A DNA stretch of 64,000 nt from Duganella phyllosphaerae. Lineage in GTDB: Bacteria; Pseudomonadota; Gammaproteobacteria; Burkholderiales; Burkholderiaceae_D. Made by a program: the position numbers and the translations under genes. The DNA lies in NCBI RefSeq assembly GCF_001758785.1, contig NZ_LROM01000002.1, positions 1-64,000 of the forward strand. The letters run 5' to 3'. The notes under the pieces are model-generated. The model was not told the origin of the DNA and ran no database searches. It saw nothing but the letters and a program-made list of their open reading frames with translations. The stretch's first letter is position 1, and every line of letters starts with the position of its first letter. This document shows positions 26,350 to 34,956 of this stretch, in pieces.

Positions 26350-27444
26350 ATGGAATTCACGGGCCTGAAACAGCAATACGACTTGCTGCGCAACGATATC
26401 AACGCCGGCATCCAGCGCGTGCTTGACCACGGCCAGTACATCATGGGGCCCGAGGTGGCGCAGCTGGAAGCGCAACTGGCCGAGTACTGTGGCGCGCGCC
26501 ACTGCATCACCGTCTCGTCCGGCACCGAGGCGCTGCTCATTTCCCTGATGGCGCTCGGTGTGCAGCCCGGCGACGAGGTGATCACCACGCCGTTTTCGTT
26601 CATCGCCACGGCCGAAGCCATCGTGCTCGCTGGCGCGCGGCCGGTGTTTGTCGATGTCGAGCGCGCCACCGGCAATCTCGACCCGGCCCGCATCGGGCGC
26701 CGCATCGGCGCGCGCACCCGCGCCATCATGCCCGTCTCCCTGTACGGCCAGCCAGCCGACATGGACGCCATCAACGACATCGCGCGCCGCCACGGCCTGG
26801 CCGTGATCGAGGATGGCGCGCAAAGCTTTGGCGCCAGTTATCCTGGCCAAACCGGCGGCCAGCGCAGCGGCAACCTGTCCACCATCGGCTGCACCAGCTT
26901 TTTCCCCAGCAAACCGCTCGGTTGCTACGGCGACGGCGGCGCCATCTTCACCAGCGACGACGAACTGGCGCGCGCCATGCGCGAGATCCGCATCCACGGC
27001 CAGGCCGAACGCTATCGCCACACCCGCGTGGGCGTGGGCGGCCGCATGGACACCCTGCAATGCGCGGTGGTGCTGGCCAAGCTGCCCACCTTCGACGACG
27101 AGATCGCCGCACGCCGCCGCGTGGCTGCCGCCTACGACCGCTGTTTCGGCAGCCGTGTCGAAACCCTGGGTGGCGGCAAGGCCAGCGCCTGGGCCCAGTA
27201 CACCATCGTGCCGCCGCGCCGCCAGCCGGTGCAGGCCGCGCTCACGGCCGCCGGCATCCCCAGCGTGGTGCACTACCCGCAGCCGATCCACCTGCAGCCG
27301 GCCTACCTGCGCTACGACGACGTCTCCTGCCCGGTGGCCGAGCTGCTGGCCGGGCGGGTGCTGAGCCTGCCGATGGGACCGCACCTGAGCCAGGCCGACG
27401 TAGCCCGCGTGGCCGCCACCGTGCTGGCCGGGCTCGACGCCTAA
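26350..27444 (+). CDS. wbpE: DegT/DnrJ/EryC1 aminotransferase, WbpE type
   Basis: A 364-residue PLP enzyme. PLP-site segments are SSGTEALLISLMALGVQPGD (about 56-75), VIEDGAQSFGASYPG (about 154-168) and the Schiff-base Lys in TSFFPSKPLGCYGDGGAIF (about 181-199). WbpE aminates the 3-keto intermediate made by WbpB. The ATG at 26350 has AGGAGAG upstream; a much longer open frame in the same phase overlaps the two genes before and is not real. The three genes form a UDP-diamino-uronic acid module. Confidence 0.92.
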   Translation: MEFTGLKQQYDLLRNDINAGIQRVLDHGQYIMGPEVAQLEAQLAEYCGARHCITVSSGTEALLISLMALGVQPGDEVITTPFSFIATAEAIVLAGARPVFVDVERATGNLDPARIGRRIGARTRAIMPVSLYGQPADMDAINDIARRHGLAVIEDGAQSFGASYPGQTGGQRSGNLSTIGCTSFFPSKPLGCYGDGGAIFTSDDELARAMREIRIHGQAERYRHTRVGVGGRMDTLQCAVVLAKLPTFDDEIAARRRVAAAYDRCFGSRVETLGGGKASAWAQYTIVPPRRQPVQAALTAAGIPSVVHYPQPIHLQPAYLRYDDVSCPVAELLAGRVLSLPMGPHLSQADVARVAATVLAGLDA

Positions 27445-27458
27445 CTGCTTGAGCCGGG

Positions 27459-28901
27459 ATGACCGCCATGACCAACATGACCGCCCTGCCCACCTTCTGG
27501 AAGCACCTGCTCACGGTCCTGGGCGGATCGCTGGCCGCGCAGGCGTTGCCCATCGTGGCCGCGCCACTGATCACGCGGCTGTGCACCCCGGCCGAACTGG
27601 GCGCGTTCAGCGTGTGGCTGGGCATCGTCGCCATTGCCGCCGTGGCGGCCACCTTGCGCATGGAGTTTGCCATGGTGGTCGATCCGGGCCGCATCCGCCA
27701 GCGGCTGTGCTTTGGCGTGGTGGCATGGTCGTCAAGCTGGCTGGCGGTGGTGCTGACGGTGGCGCTGTTGGCGGCGCGGTGGCTGGACCTGGTCGCCATG
27801 TCGTGGCCAGGCATACTGACGCTGGGCCTGGCGGCTTGGCTCACCGCCGGCATGCAGACCACGCTGGCTTACGCCGCCTCGCACAACGGCTTTGCCGCTG
27901 CCGCCAAGGCGCGCATCGTGGCCGCCGGGGGCGTGGCCGGGGTACAGCTGGCGCTACTGGCTTTGCTGGCGGGGCTGCCCTGGCTGACCTCGCACCTGGC
28001 CGGCACCGGCGGCGACGCCCTGCTGGCCGGCCAGTTGGCGGGCATGGCCGTCGGCCTGGTGGCTGCGCGCCGGCTGCTGAACTTGCCGCTGCGCCGTTTC
28101 GGTTCCGGCATCACGGCGCGGCAAGCTGGCGATGTCAATGCCGCCGGAGCAAACAACGCGGCCGCAGTCGCCAGTAGCGCAGCCCTGCGATGGCTGGCTT
28201 ACCTGCGCCGGCTGCGCCGCCAAAACCTGGCCGCCCTGCTGCCCACCACCGCGCAGCGCCGCTACCTGCGCCGCCACCGCGCCTTCTGGCGTTTCACTTT
28301 GCCATCGAGCCTGCTCAACGCGGCCGTCGGCCAGTTGCCGCTGCTGATCATCGGCGCGCGCCACGGCGTGATGGCGGCCGGGTTGTTTGCGCTCACCCAG
28401 CGCGTGCTGGCCGCGCCGATTTCGCTGCTGGCGGCATCGGTGCTGGAAGTGTTCAAGCGCGAATCGGTACGCCAGTACCAGGAGCATGGCGACTGCCGCC
28501 CCGCCTACCGCCACGCGCTGCGCGTGCTGCTGGCGCTGGGCGCGGCGCCGGCGCTGGTACTGTGGCTGGCCTCCCCCGCCTTGTTCGGCCTGGTGTTCGG
28601 GCCGGCCTGGCGCGGCGCCGGCGAACTGGCGCAAATCATGGCGCCGCTGTTCTTCCTCAATTTTGTCGCCGGTCCGCTCAGCTACGTGTTCTCGGTGGCG
28701 GGCCGGCAAAAGATCGAGCTGCTATGGCAGGTCGCGCTGTTTGCCACCACGGTGGCTGCGTTCATGGCGCCGCTGTCGCTGGCGCACAATGTGCTGGCCT
28801 ACAGCATCGGCTATTCGCTGCTGTACCTGGTGTACCTGCACCTGTCGTACCGCTACGCACGCGAGCGCCCGTCGGGCCGGAGGCTCCATGTTGCCGGCTG
28901 A
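27459..28901 (+). CDS. Polysaccharide flippase (Wzx/MOP family)
   Basis: A 480-residue inner-membrane protein with about twelve hydrophobic helices, starting with LLTVLGGSLAAQALPIVAAP and LITRLCTPAELGAFSVWLGI (about 12-52). This is the typical opening of RfbX/Wzx proteins. It would move undecaprenyl-linked repeat units to the periplasm. A long cytosolic loop (about 225-265) is unusually rich in Ala, Arg and Asn. Alternative in-frame ATGs lie 9 and 18 bases downstream. It overlaps the polymerase gene by 14 bases. Confidence 0.88.
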   Translation: MTAMTNMTALPTFWKHLLTVLGGSLAAQALPIVAAPLITRLCTPAELGAFSVWLGIVAIAAVAATLRMEFAMVVDPGRIRQRLCFGVVAWSSSWLAVVLTVALLAARWLDLVAMSWPGILTLGLAAWLTAGMQTTLAYAASHNGFAAAAKARIVAAGGVAGVQLALLALLAGLPWLTSHLAGTGGDALLAGQLAGMAVGLVAARRLLNLPLRRFGSGITARQAGDVNAAGANNAAAVASSAALRWLAYLRRLRRQNLAALLPTTAQRRYLRRHRAFWRFTLPSSLLNAAVGQLPLLIIGARHGVMAAGLFALTQRVLAAPISLLAASVLEVFKRESVRQYQEHGDCRPAYRHALRVLLALGAAPALVLWLASPALFGLVFGPAWRGAGELAQIMAPLFFLNFVAGPLSYVFSVAGRQKIELLWQVALFATTVAAFMAPLSLAHNVLAYSIGYSLLYLVYLHLSYRYARERPSGRRLHVAG

Positions 28902-30132
28902 CGCGATCACCTTCCAGTCGACGCCGCTGGCGCAGGTCCATGCGGCCGGCAGCCGCGCCGGTGCGCCAGGTCTGCTCAGTCTGCTCGGGCCGGCCTGGGC
29001 CGAACTGGCGTTCTGGCTGCTGTTCCCCGGCTTTTTCGCCTACCAGACGCTGCTCGGACTGGGCCTGATCCGCGCCTATCTCGGCGGCTACTTTGCCTGG
29101 ATTTCGCTGCTGATGTTGGCGCCGCTGCTGCTGTCCTACCTGCTGCGCATGCGCGCGCACAGCTGGCGCGTGCACCGGGTCGATGTCGCGTGGCTGGCCT
29201 TCCTGGCCTACTACGCCGCCATCATCGTGCTGCACATGGGCTTGGCTGGCGGTGGCGCCACCAGCCACCATACCCTGGGCCTGCTGTACATGTTCGTGCT
29301 GTTCGTGATCTTCAAGACCCTCGACTTCGAATCGAAACGTTTCCAGGTCACGCTGCTGGCCAGCCTGGCGGCCATGTCGGCGGTGGTGTTCGCCTACGCG
29401 GTCGACGGCACGTTTTACCTCGCCGCGCTGGGCGCCGCGCGCGACCCGGAAAGCGTGGCCACCTACCAGGGTTTCTCGCGTTCGTACCTGCTGCCGATGG
29501 TGGTGCTGCTGGCCTGCACCCGGCGCGCGGCGCTGCGCTGGGCGCTGTATGCGCTGGGCCTGCCCACGCTGTACATCAACACCGCACGCAGCGAGTTTGG
29601 CGCCTTGCTGTTCCTGATCCCCTTGTTCGAGCTGCACGCGGCCCGTTCGCGCCTGGCCATGCTGGTGCTGATGGCAGGAGCCATCATGCTGTTGCAGCTC
29701 AATCTCGATGCGCTGGTGGCGGCGGTGCCGGGCAACCGCACCCTGGAACTGCTCGACCTGTCGCACTCCACGTCCGCCAGCGCCCGCCATGCACTGACCG
29801 AACAGGCGCTGCGCACCATCGCCGACCATCCAATTCTGGGCGACTACGGCAGCTACCCGAGCGGGCGCTATGCCCACAACATCCTGTCGGCGTGGGTGGA
29901 CCTCGGCCTGCTGGGCTTTGCAGCGCTGCTGGCGTTACTGCTTTACCCGCTCACGCACCTGGCCATCCACGGCTACCTGCTGGGTGGACGCACCAGCCGC
30001 GACCACCGTTTCCTGCTGGCCTGGAGCCTCCTGGCCAGCACCCTGCTGCTGCTGTGCCTGTCGCATTTTTTCAGCGACATGCTGATCGGCGCCGCGCTGG
30101 GCGCTTATGCGCGGTACCGCGCGGGAGATTGA
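28888..30132 (+). CDS. O-antigen ligase/polymerase-like membrane protein (putative Wzy)
   Basis: A 414-residue protein with about ten membrane helices and one larger periplasmic loop (about 285-335, with SHSTSASARHALTEQALRTI and GDYGSYPSGRYAHN). This matches the Wzy_C/O-antigen ligase layout, where arginines and the HN motif at the end of the loop are functional. It presumably polymerises repeat units delivered by the adjacent flippase. The ATG at 28888 is preceded by CGGAGG. Sequence conservation in Wzy proteins is low, so the call relies on topology, the YAHN pattern and context. Confidence 0.82.
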   Translation: MLPADAITFQSTPLAQVHAAGSRAGAPGLLSLLGPAWAELAFWLLFPGFFAYQTLLGLGLIRAYLGGYFAWISLLMLAPLLLSYLLRMRAHSWRVHRVDVAWLAFLAYYAAIIVLHMGLAGGGATSHHTLGLLYMFVLFVIFKTLDFESKRFQVTLLASLAAMSAVVFAYAVDGTFYLAALGAARDPESVATYQGFSRSYLLPMVVLLACTRRAALRWALYALGLPTLYINTARSEFGALLFLIPLFELHAARSRLAMLVLMAGAIMLLQLNLDALVAAVPGNRTLELLDLSHSTSASARHALTEQALRTIADHPILGDYGSYPSGRYAHNILSAWVDLGLLGFAALLALLLYPLTHLAIHGYLLGGRTSRDHRFLLAWSLLASTLLLLCLSHFFSDMLIGAALGAYARYRAGD

Positions 30133-30133
30133 C

Positions 30134-31276
30134 ATGCTCAGCATCGCCCACCTGACGTCCGCCCATCCGCGTCACGACGCCCGCATCTTCGGCAAGCAGT
30201 GCCGCACGCTGGCCGACCACGGCCACCGGGTCACGCTGGTGGTGGCCGACGGCCGTGGTGACGAACATCGCCATGGCGTGCATATCGTCGATGCGGGGGC
30301 CGCGCGCGGACGGCTGCAACGGATGATCTCGGCCACCACCCGGGTCTACCGCTGCGCGCTGGCGCTGGCGCCCGACGTGGTGCAGCTGCACGATCCCGAG
30401 CTGCTGCCGGCTGGCCTGCTGCTGCAACGCCACGGCTGCAAGGTGATCTTCGACGCCCACGAAGACGTGCCGCGCCAGCTGCTCGGCAAGCCCTACCTGC
30501 CGCCCTGGACGCGGCGCGCGCTGGCCGCCGCCTATGCGCGCTTCGAGCACCAGGCCTGCCGCCGGCTCGATGGCGTGATCACGGCCACGCCGTTCATCCG
30601 CGAACGGTTCGAGCGCATCAACCGCGCCACCGTGGACATCAACAACTACCCGATGCCCGAGGAATTCGGCGCCGACCTGGCCTGGGCCGACAAGCCGCTG
30701 CAAGTGTGTTACGCCGGCGGGCTGTCGGCGATACGCGGCATCGCCGAACTGGTGCGCGCCTGCGAACTGCTGCAAACCCCGGTGCGGCTGCAGCTGGCCG
30801 GCGCTTTCAGCGAACCGGCACTGGCCGCGCAACTGCACGCCCGCCCCGGCTGGCGCCACGTCGACGCCCTCGGCCAGCTGGCGCGCGGCGACGTGGCGGC
30901 GCTGCTGGGTGCCTCGCGCGCGGGACTGGTTACGCTACACCCCACGCTCAATCACCTCGACGCGCTGCCGGTCAAGATGTTCGAGTACATGGCTGCCGGC
31001 ATCCCCGTAATCGCCTCCGACTTTCCGCGCTGGCGGGCGATCATCGAAGGCGACGGCGCGGACGGCGCAGTGAGCGGCACGGGGGGCGCTGGTGGCGCCT
31101 GCGGCCTGTGCGTCGATCCGTACGACCCGCCGGCGATAGCCGCCGCCATCGACTACCTGGCCGGCCACCCGGACATCGCCCGCCGCATGGGCGAAAACGG
31201 CCGCCGCGCGGTGCGCACCCGCTACAACTGGCGCAGCCAGTCCACCAAGCTGATCGACTTCTATGACCACCTCTGA
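30134..31276 (+). CDS. Glycosyltransferase, GT4-like (GT-B fold)
   Basis: A 380-residue cytosolic enzyme. The N-terminal half has IAHLTSAHPRHDARIFGKQC and VVQLHDPELLPAGLLL. The C-terminal nucleotide-sugar half has LQVCYAGGLSAIRGIAELV (about 193-211) and LPVKMFEYMAAGIPVIASDF (about 278-297), the usual E-containing motif of GT4. It adds one sugar to the lipid-linked repeat unit; donor and linkage are unknown. A Gly/Ala-rich insertion lies around 305-325. Overlap with the next gene is 14 bases. Confidence 0.88.
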   Translation: MLSIAHLTSAHPRHDARIFGKQCRTLADHGHRVTLVVADGRGDEHRHGVHIVDAGAARGRLQRMISATTRVYRCALALAPDVVQLHDPELLPAGLLLQRHGCKVIFDAHEDVPRQLLGKPYLPPWTRRALAAAYARFEHQACRRLDGVITATPFIRERFERINRATVDINNYPMPEEFGADLAWADKPLQVCYAGGLSAIRGIAELVRACELLQTPVRLQLAGAFSEPALAAQLHARPGWRHVDALGQLARGDVAALLGASRAGLVTLHPTLNHLDALPVKMFEYMAAGIPVIASDFPRWRAIIEGDGADGAVSGTGGAGGACGLCVDPYDPPAIAAAIDYLAGHPDIARRMGENGRRAVRTRYNWRSQSTKLIDFYDHL

Positions 31277-31979
31277 CAATTCCGGACTCTGGCCCACCGT
31301 GCTGGCGCGGCTGCGACTGCTCGGCGACATCGTGCGCCTGCCACGCGCCCGGCTGTGTTTCGACGCCACGCTCAATCCCGAGCTGGTACGGCGCACCCAC
31401 GCCAGCTTCACCATGCCGCACCCGCGTTACCGCATCGTGCGCAACAAGTCGCTGGGGGTGGCGCTGATCGACCTGCGCGCGTTCGCCAGCGGCGCCGATT
31501 ACCTGCAGTCGGTGGCGCAAAAAGACCATGCAGGCTACCAGGCGCGGCGCGCACGTGCACGCGGCTACACGGTGGCCGAGATCGACCGCAACGATTACAT
31601 CGACGACATCCATCGCATCAACACCTCGCAACACGTGCGCCAGGGCCGTCCGATGGACCCGGCCTACGCCGACCGCACCGACCATTACGTGGCGGTGGAC
31701 AGTTTCCGCTACTACGGCGTGCTCGATGCCGGCGGCAAGCTGGTGGCCTATTGCGACCTGGGCATCTACGGCGACTTCGCCGCCACCGATCGTCTGCTCG
31801 GCGTCAACAGCGACGGCGTGATGTACCTGCTGCTGGCCGATATTGCCTGCCGCCTGATCGACGAATACCGTTACAACTACCTGATGTACGACACCTACCT
31901 CGGCGCCCTGCCCGGCCTGCGCGAATTCAAGCGCAAGCTCGGTTTCGCGCCCTACCGCATCCGCTACGCCATTGCATAA
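31263..31979 (+). CDS. GNAT-like protein of unknown function, tandem copy 1
   Basis: A 238-residue soluble protein of a family I cannot name. It is clearly homologous to the next gene: shared ARLCFD, HPRYR/K, GVALIDLR, a basic stretch ARGYTVAEIDRNDYIDDIH, INTS plus QGRPMD, DGVMYLLLADI and YDTYLGALPGLREFKRKLGF. The last segment (end-of-fold strand, then LREFKRKLGFAPYRIRY) is the pattern seen at the C terminus of GNAT and FemAB-type acyltransferases. It may transfer an acyl or aminoacyl group to an amino sugar of the polysaccharide. No signal peptide. It overlaps the upstream glycosyltransferase. Confidence 0.72.
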   Translation: MTTSDNSGLWPTVLARLRLLGDIVRLPRARLCFDATLNPELVRRTHASFTMPHPRYRIVRNKSLGVALIDLRAFASGADYLQSVAQKDHAGYQARRARARGYTVAEIDRNDYIDDIHRINTSQHVRQGRPMDPAYADRTDHYVAVDSFRYYGVLDAGGKLVAYCDLGIYGDFAATDRLLGVNSDGVMYLLLADIACRLIDEYRYNYLMYDTYLGALPGLREFKRKLGFAPYRIRYAIA

Positions 31980-31987
31980 GGAACACC

Positions 31988-32707
31988 ATGCTCGTCAAGC
32001 TCCCGCAACTGATCGACTTTACCCCCCTCGTCAAGGGCTGCCGGCTCGTACTTGACGTGGCGCGCCTGCCTGTCGCCAGGCTGTGCTTCGACACCCGCTA
32101 CCATCCCGAGGACGTGCGCAATACCTATCGACTGTTCACCCGCCGCCATCCGCGCTACAAGGTGATCGGCCACAAGCAGTTCGGCGTGGCGCTGATCGAC
32201 CTGCGCCTGCTGGCTGACAATGCAGCATACCCCTGCAGCGGCGCCGCCAGCTACGTGGGCAAGGCGCGCAAGCGCGGCTACCGGCTGGCGCAGATCGACC
32301 GCAACGAATACATCGACGCCATCCATGCCATCAACACCAGCGTGCCAAACCGCCAGGGACGGCCGATGGATGCGCACTACCAGCAAAAAGCTGCCCGCTA
32401 CGAGCCGCAGTGCCATTACCGCTACTTCGGCGTGTTCGACAAGTGCGGCCAGCTGGTTGCCTACGCCAACATGGGCCGCTTCGGCAACTTTGCCGCATTC
32501 GCCCAGCTGCTTGGCTACCGCAACAACGACGGCGTGATGCACCTGATGATCGCCGACATCGTCAACCTGTTGCTGGCGGAACGTCGCTCCGGCGACGGCC
32601 CCGACTACGTGATGTACGACACCTTCTTCGGCGCCCAGCCCGGCCTGCGCCAATTCAAAACCCTGCTCGGCTTCACGCCCTACCGCGTGCGGTACACACT
32701 GCAATGA
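31988..32707 (+). CDS. GNAT-like protein of unknown function, tandem copy 2
   Basis: A 239-residue paralogue of the preceding gene. They share the same order of blocks: ARLCFDT (about 33-39), FGVALIDLRLLADN, KRGYRLAQIDRNEYIDAIHA, NRQGRPMDAHY, the strand-rich centre FGVFDKCGQLVAYANMG, DGVMHLMIADIV and YDTFFGAQPGLRQFKTLLGF. Divergence is substantial, so the duplication is old and the substrates may differ. A start at 31988 follows AAGGAA. It overlaps the deacetylase-like gene by four bases, so all three are coupled. The fold assignment is inference from the C-terminal motif. Confidence 0.72.
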   Translation: MLVKLPQLIDFTPLVKGCRLVLDVARLPVARLCFDTRYHPEDVRNTYRLFTRRHPRYKVIGHKQFGVALIDLRLLADNAAYPCSGAASYVGKARKRGYRLAQIDRNEYIDAIHAINTSVPNRQGRPMDAHYQQKAARYEPQCHYRYFGVFDKCGQLVAYANMGRFGNFAAFAQLLGYRNNDGVMHLMIADIVNLLLAERRSGDGPDYVMYDTFFGAQPGLRQFKTLLGFTPYRVRYTLQ

Positions 32708-33507
32708 AAACCATCCTGAACCGGCTGTATGCCGACTACCTGATGCCGTGCCGGCTGCCGCACTACGACGCCCTGCTGGCACAAGCGCGCGATCACGGCT
32801 ACCGCCAGACTTCGGTGCGCAGCTGGCTGCATGCGCTGCGCAGCCAGAACAGCGGCAACGGCGTCGGCCACCGCTGGTCATCGCCGCCGGTGCTGGTCCA
32901 CCGCCACGACATCGACACCGACCTGGCCACCGCCCGCCGCATGTTCGAGATCGAGCAGCGCCACGGTGTGCGCGCCAGCTACTACTTCCGCCTGTCCACG
33001 CTGGACTTCGGCCTCATGCGAGCGATCGAAGATTACGGCAGCGAAGCGAGCTACCACTACGAGGAGCTGGCCACCTATGCCAAACGCACGCACCTGAAAC
33101 TCCCGGAGCAGGTAAGCGCGCGGCTGGACCAGATCCGCGCCGAATTCGAAGCCAACTTCCAGCGTATCGAGACCACGCTGGGCCGCAAGCTGCACACGGT
33201 AGCCAGCCACGGCGACTTCGCCAACCGGCGCCTGGGCATCACCAATTGCGCGGTGCTGGACGACAGCGACCTGCGCGCCCGCTGCGGCATCGCTGCCGAG
33301 TGCTACGACCACGAACTGCTGTCGAGCTTTGACCTGTACATCAGCGACAAGCCGGCGCCGCGCTACTTCCACCCGGTGGCGCCGCAGGTAGCGCTGGGCA
33401 GGCACAGGCGCATCTGCCTGCTCACGCACCCCTCACAGTGGCACGCCGGCTGGGCCGCCAACAGTCACAAGAACCTGGTGCGCGCGCTCGATGCACTGCG
33501 CTGGTAA
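32704..33507 (+). CDS. NodB-like polysaccharide deacetylase family protein
   Basis: A 267-residue protein with the metal-site style motif VLVHRHDIDTDLATA (about 62-76, His-Asp-x-Asp), RASYYFRLSTLDFG (about 95-108), and SHGDFANRRLG (about 166-176, the second His). These fit the carbohydrate esterase 4 fold in the variant found in O-antigen and capsule loci. It has no signal peptide, so it probably removes an acetyl group from a nucleotide- or lipid-linked sugar in the cytosol. It follows the GNAT-like pair, suggesting an add/remove acyl module. Confidence 0.78.
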   Translation: MKTILNRLYADYLMPCRLPHYDALLAQARDHGYRQTSVRSWLHALRSQNSGNGVGHRWSSPPVLVHRHDIDTDLATARRMFEIEQRHGVRASYYFRLSTLDFGLMRAIEDYGSEASYHYEELATYAKRTHLKLPEQVSARLDQIRAEFEANFQRIETTLGRKLHTVASHGDFANRRLGITNCAVLDDSDLRARCGIAAECYDHELLSSFDLYISDKPAPRYFHPVAPQVALGRHRRICLLTHPSQWHAGWAANSHKNLVRALDALRW

Positions 33508-33516
33508 GGAGCTCCC

Positions 33517-34764
33517 GTGAACATCCTGCTGATCAATCACTACGCCGGCTCGATCCGCCACGGCATGGAATACCGCCCCTATTACCTGGCGCGCGAGTGG
33601 GTGCGTGCCGGCCACCGGGTACGCATCGTGGCGGCCAGCGCCTCGCACCTGCGCGCCCAGGCACCGCAGCTGAACGGCCGCGCCGTGCTGGACGAAGAGA
33701 TCGACGGCATCGCCTACCGCTGGCTGGCCACGCCCGCCTACGAAGGCAATGGCGCGGGGCGCGCAGCCAATCTCGCCGCCTTTATCGCGCGCCTGTACCA
33801 GCAGTCGAAACAGCTGGCCGCTGAGCGGCCCGACCTGGTGATCGCATCGAGCACCTACCCGGCCGATATCTGGCCCGCGCGCCGCATCGCCGCACTGGCC
33901 GGCGCCCGCCTGGTGTTCGAGGTGCACGACCTGTGGCCACTGTCACCGATCGAACTCGGGGGCATGTCGCCGCGCCATCCGTTCATCCGGGTGATGCAGG
34001 CGGCCGAGGATTATGCCTATCGCCACGCCGATACCGTGATCTCGATCCTGCCGCACGCCGGTGGTCACATGGTGGCGCGCGGCATGGCGCCGCACAAGCT
34101 GCACGTGGTGCCCAACGGCGTGGTCCCGGCCGAATGGGAAGCGGCGCCACCGCCGCTGCCGGCACCTGTCACGTCGCTGCTGGCCACCCTGCGCGCCCAG
34201 GGCCGCACGCTGGTCGGCTACGCCGGCAGCCACGGCAGCGCCAACGCGCTCGACACCCTGCTCGACGCGGCCAGCCTGCTGCGCAGCCAGCCGCTCGCCT
34301 TTGTGCTGGCGGGCGCCGGCCCCGACAAGCAGCAACTGCAGCGGCGGGTGGACCTGGACGGCCTGCACCACGTGCATTTTCTGGCGCCATTGCCCAAGGC
34401 CTGCATGCCGGCGCTGCTGGGCAGCTTCGACATCGCCTACCTGGGCTGGCGGCGCCAGCCCCTGTATCGCTACGGCATCTCGCCCAACAAGCTGGGCGAC
34501 TACCTGATGGCGGCGCGCCCGGTGATCCACGCGGTGGACGCCGCCAACGACCCGGTCGCCGACGCCGGCTGCGGCGTGAGCATCGCCCCCGAAGACCCCG
34601 GCGCACTGGCGGCCGCCATCACCGGCCTGGCCAGCCTGCCGCCACCGCAACGCCAGCAACTGGGCCAGCGCGGCGCCCATTACGCCCGCCGCCACCTCGA
34701 CTACCGGCTGCTGGCGCAGCGCTACCTCGACGCCTGCTGCCGCCCCGGTCCGCCGCCCCATTGA
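33517..34764 (+). CDS. Glycosyltransferase, GT4 family (WbuB-like)
   Basis: A 415-residue GT-B enzyme. It starts ILLINHYAGSIRHGMEYRPY (about 3-22), the pattern of WbuB/WcaI-like enzymes, followed by FEVHDLWPLSPIELGG (about 136-151). The donor domain has LVGYAGSHGSANALDTLLDA (about 229-248), VLAGAGPDKQQLQRR and YGISPNKLGDYLMAARPVIH (about 321-340). It presumably transfers an amino sugar to the repeat unit. GGAGCT lies upstream of the ATG. Repeats fill the gap behind it. Confidence 0.88.
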   Translation: MNILLINHYAGSIRHGMEYRPYYLAREWVRAGHRVRIVAASASHLRAQAPQLNGRAVLDEEIDGIAYRWLATPAYEGNGAGRAANLAAFIARLYQQSKQLAAERPDLVIASSTYPADIWPARRIAALAGARLVFEVHDLWPLSPIELGGMSPRHPFIRVMQAAEDYAYRHADTVISILPHAGGHMVARGMAPHKLHVVPNGVVPAEWEAAPPPLPAPVTSLLATLRAQGRTLVGYAGSHGSANALDTLLDAASLLRSQPLAFVLAGAGPDKQQLQRRVDLDGLHHVHFLAPLPKACMPALLGSFDIAYLGWRRQPLYRYGISPNKLGDYLMAARPVIHAVDAANDPVADAGCGVSIAPEDPGALAAAITGLASLPPPQRQQLGQRGAHYARRHLDYRLLAQRYLDACCRPGPPPH

Positions 34765-34784
34765 ACCAGCTTGAACAGCGCGCC

Positions 34785-34854
34785 ACAAGTCGCTACAACC
34801 CGCAACAAGTCGCTACAACCCGCAACCACTCGCTACCACCCGCTACCACCCGCA
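34785..34854. repeat. 20-base tandem repeats
   Basis: Two perfect copies of ACAAGTCGCTACAACCCGCA lie at 34785-34804 and 34805-34824. A degenerate third (ACCACTCGCTACCACCCGCT, 34825-34844) and a half copy up to 34854 follow. The tract is non-coding, between a glycosyltransferase and the second aminotransferase. It may be a slippage-prone tract; no spacer structure is present. Confidence 0.85.
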
Positions 34855-34877
34855 GTACCGTGAGCGAAAAATCCGTC

Positions 34878-34897
34878 ATTCCCGCGCACGCGGGAAT
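34878..34897. repeat. Palindromic REP-like element
   Basis: ATTCCCGCG-CA-CGCGGGAAT is a perfect 9-base stem, flanked by CCGTC and CCATAG. The wording matches the common intergenic REP type (CGTCATTCCCGCG...GGAATCCA) of many proteobacteria. It lies in the only sizeable gap inside the polysaccharide operon and may protect or attenuate the message. No T-run follows directly. Confidence 0.8.
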
Positions 34898-34956
34898 CCA
34901 TAGCCAGCATCACAGCCACACAGCCACACCACCAACAGGTACCAAAGGAGATCACG

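Noticed and set aside
34785..34854. 20-base repeats considered as a CRISPR array
   Set aside because: Copies are directly adjacent without spacers and there are no cas genes.
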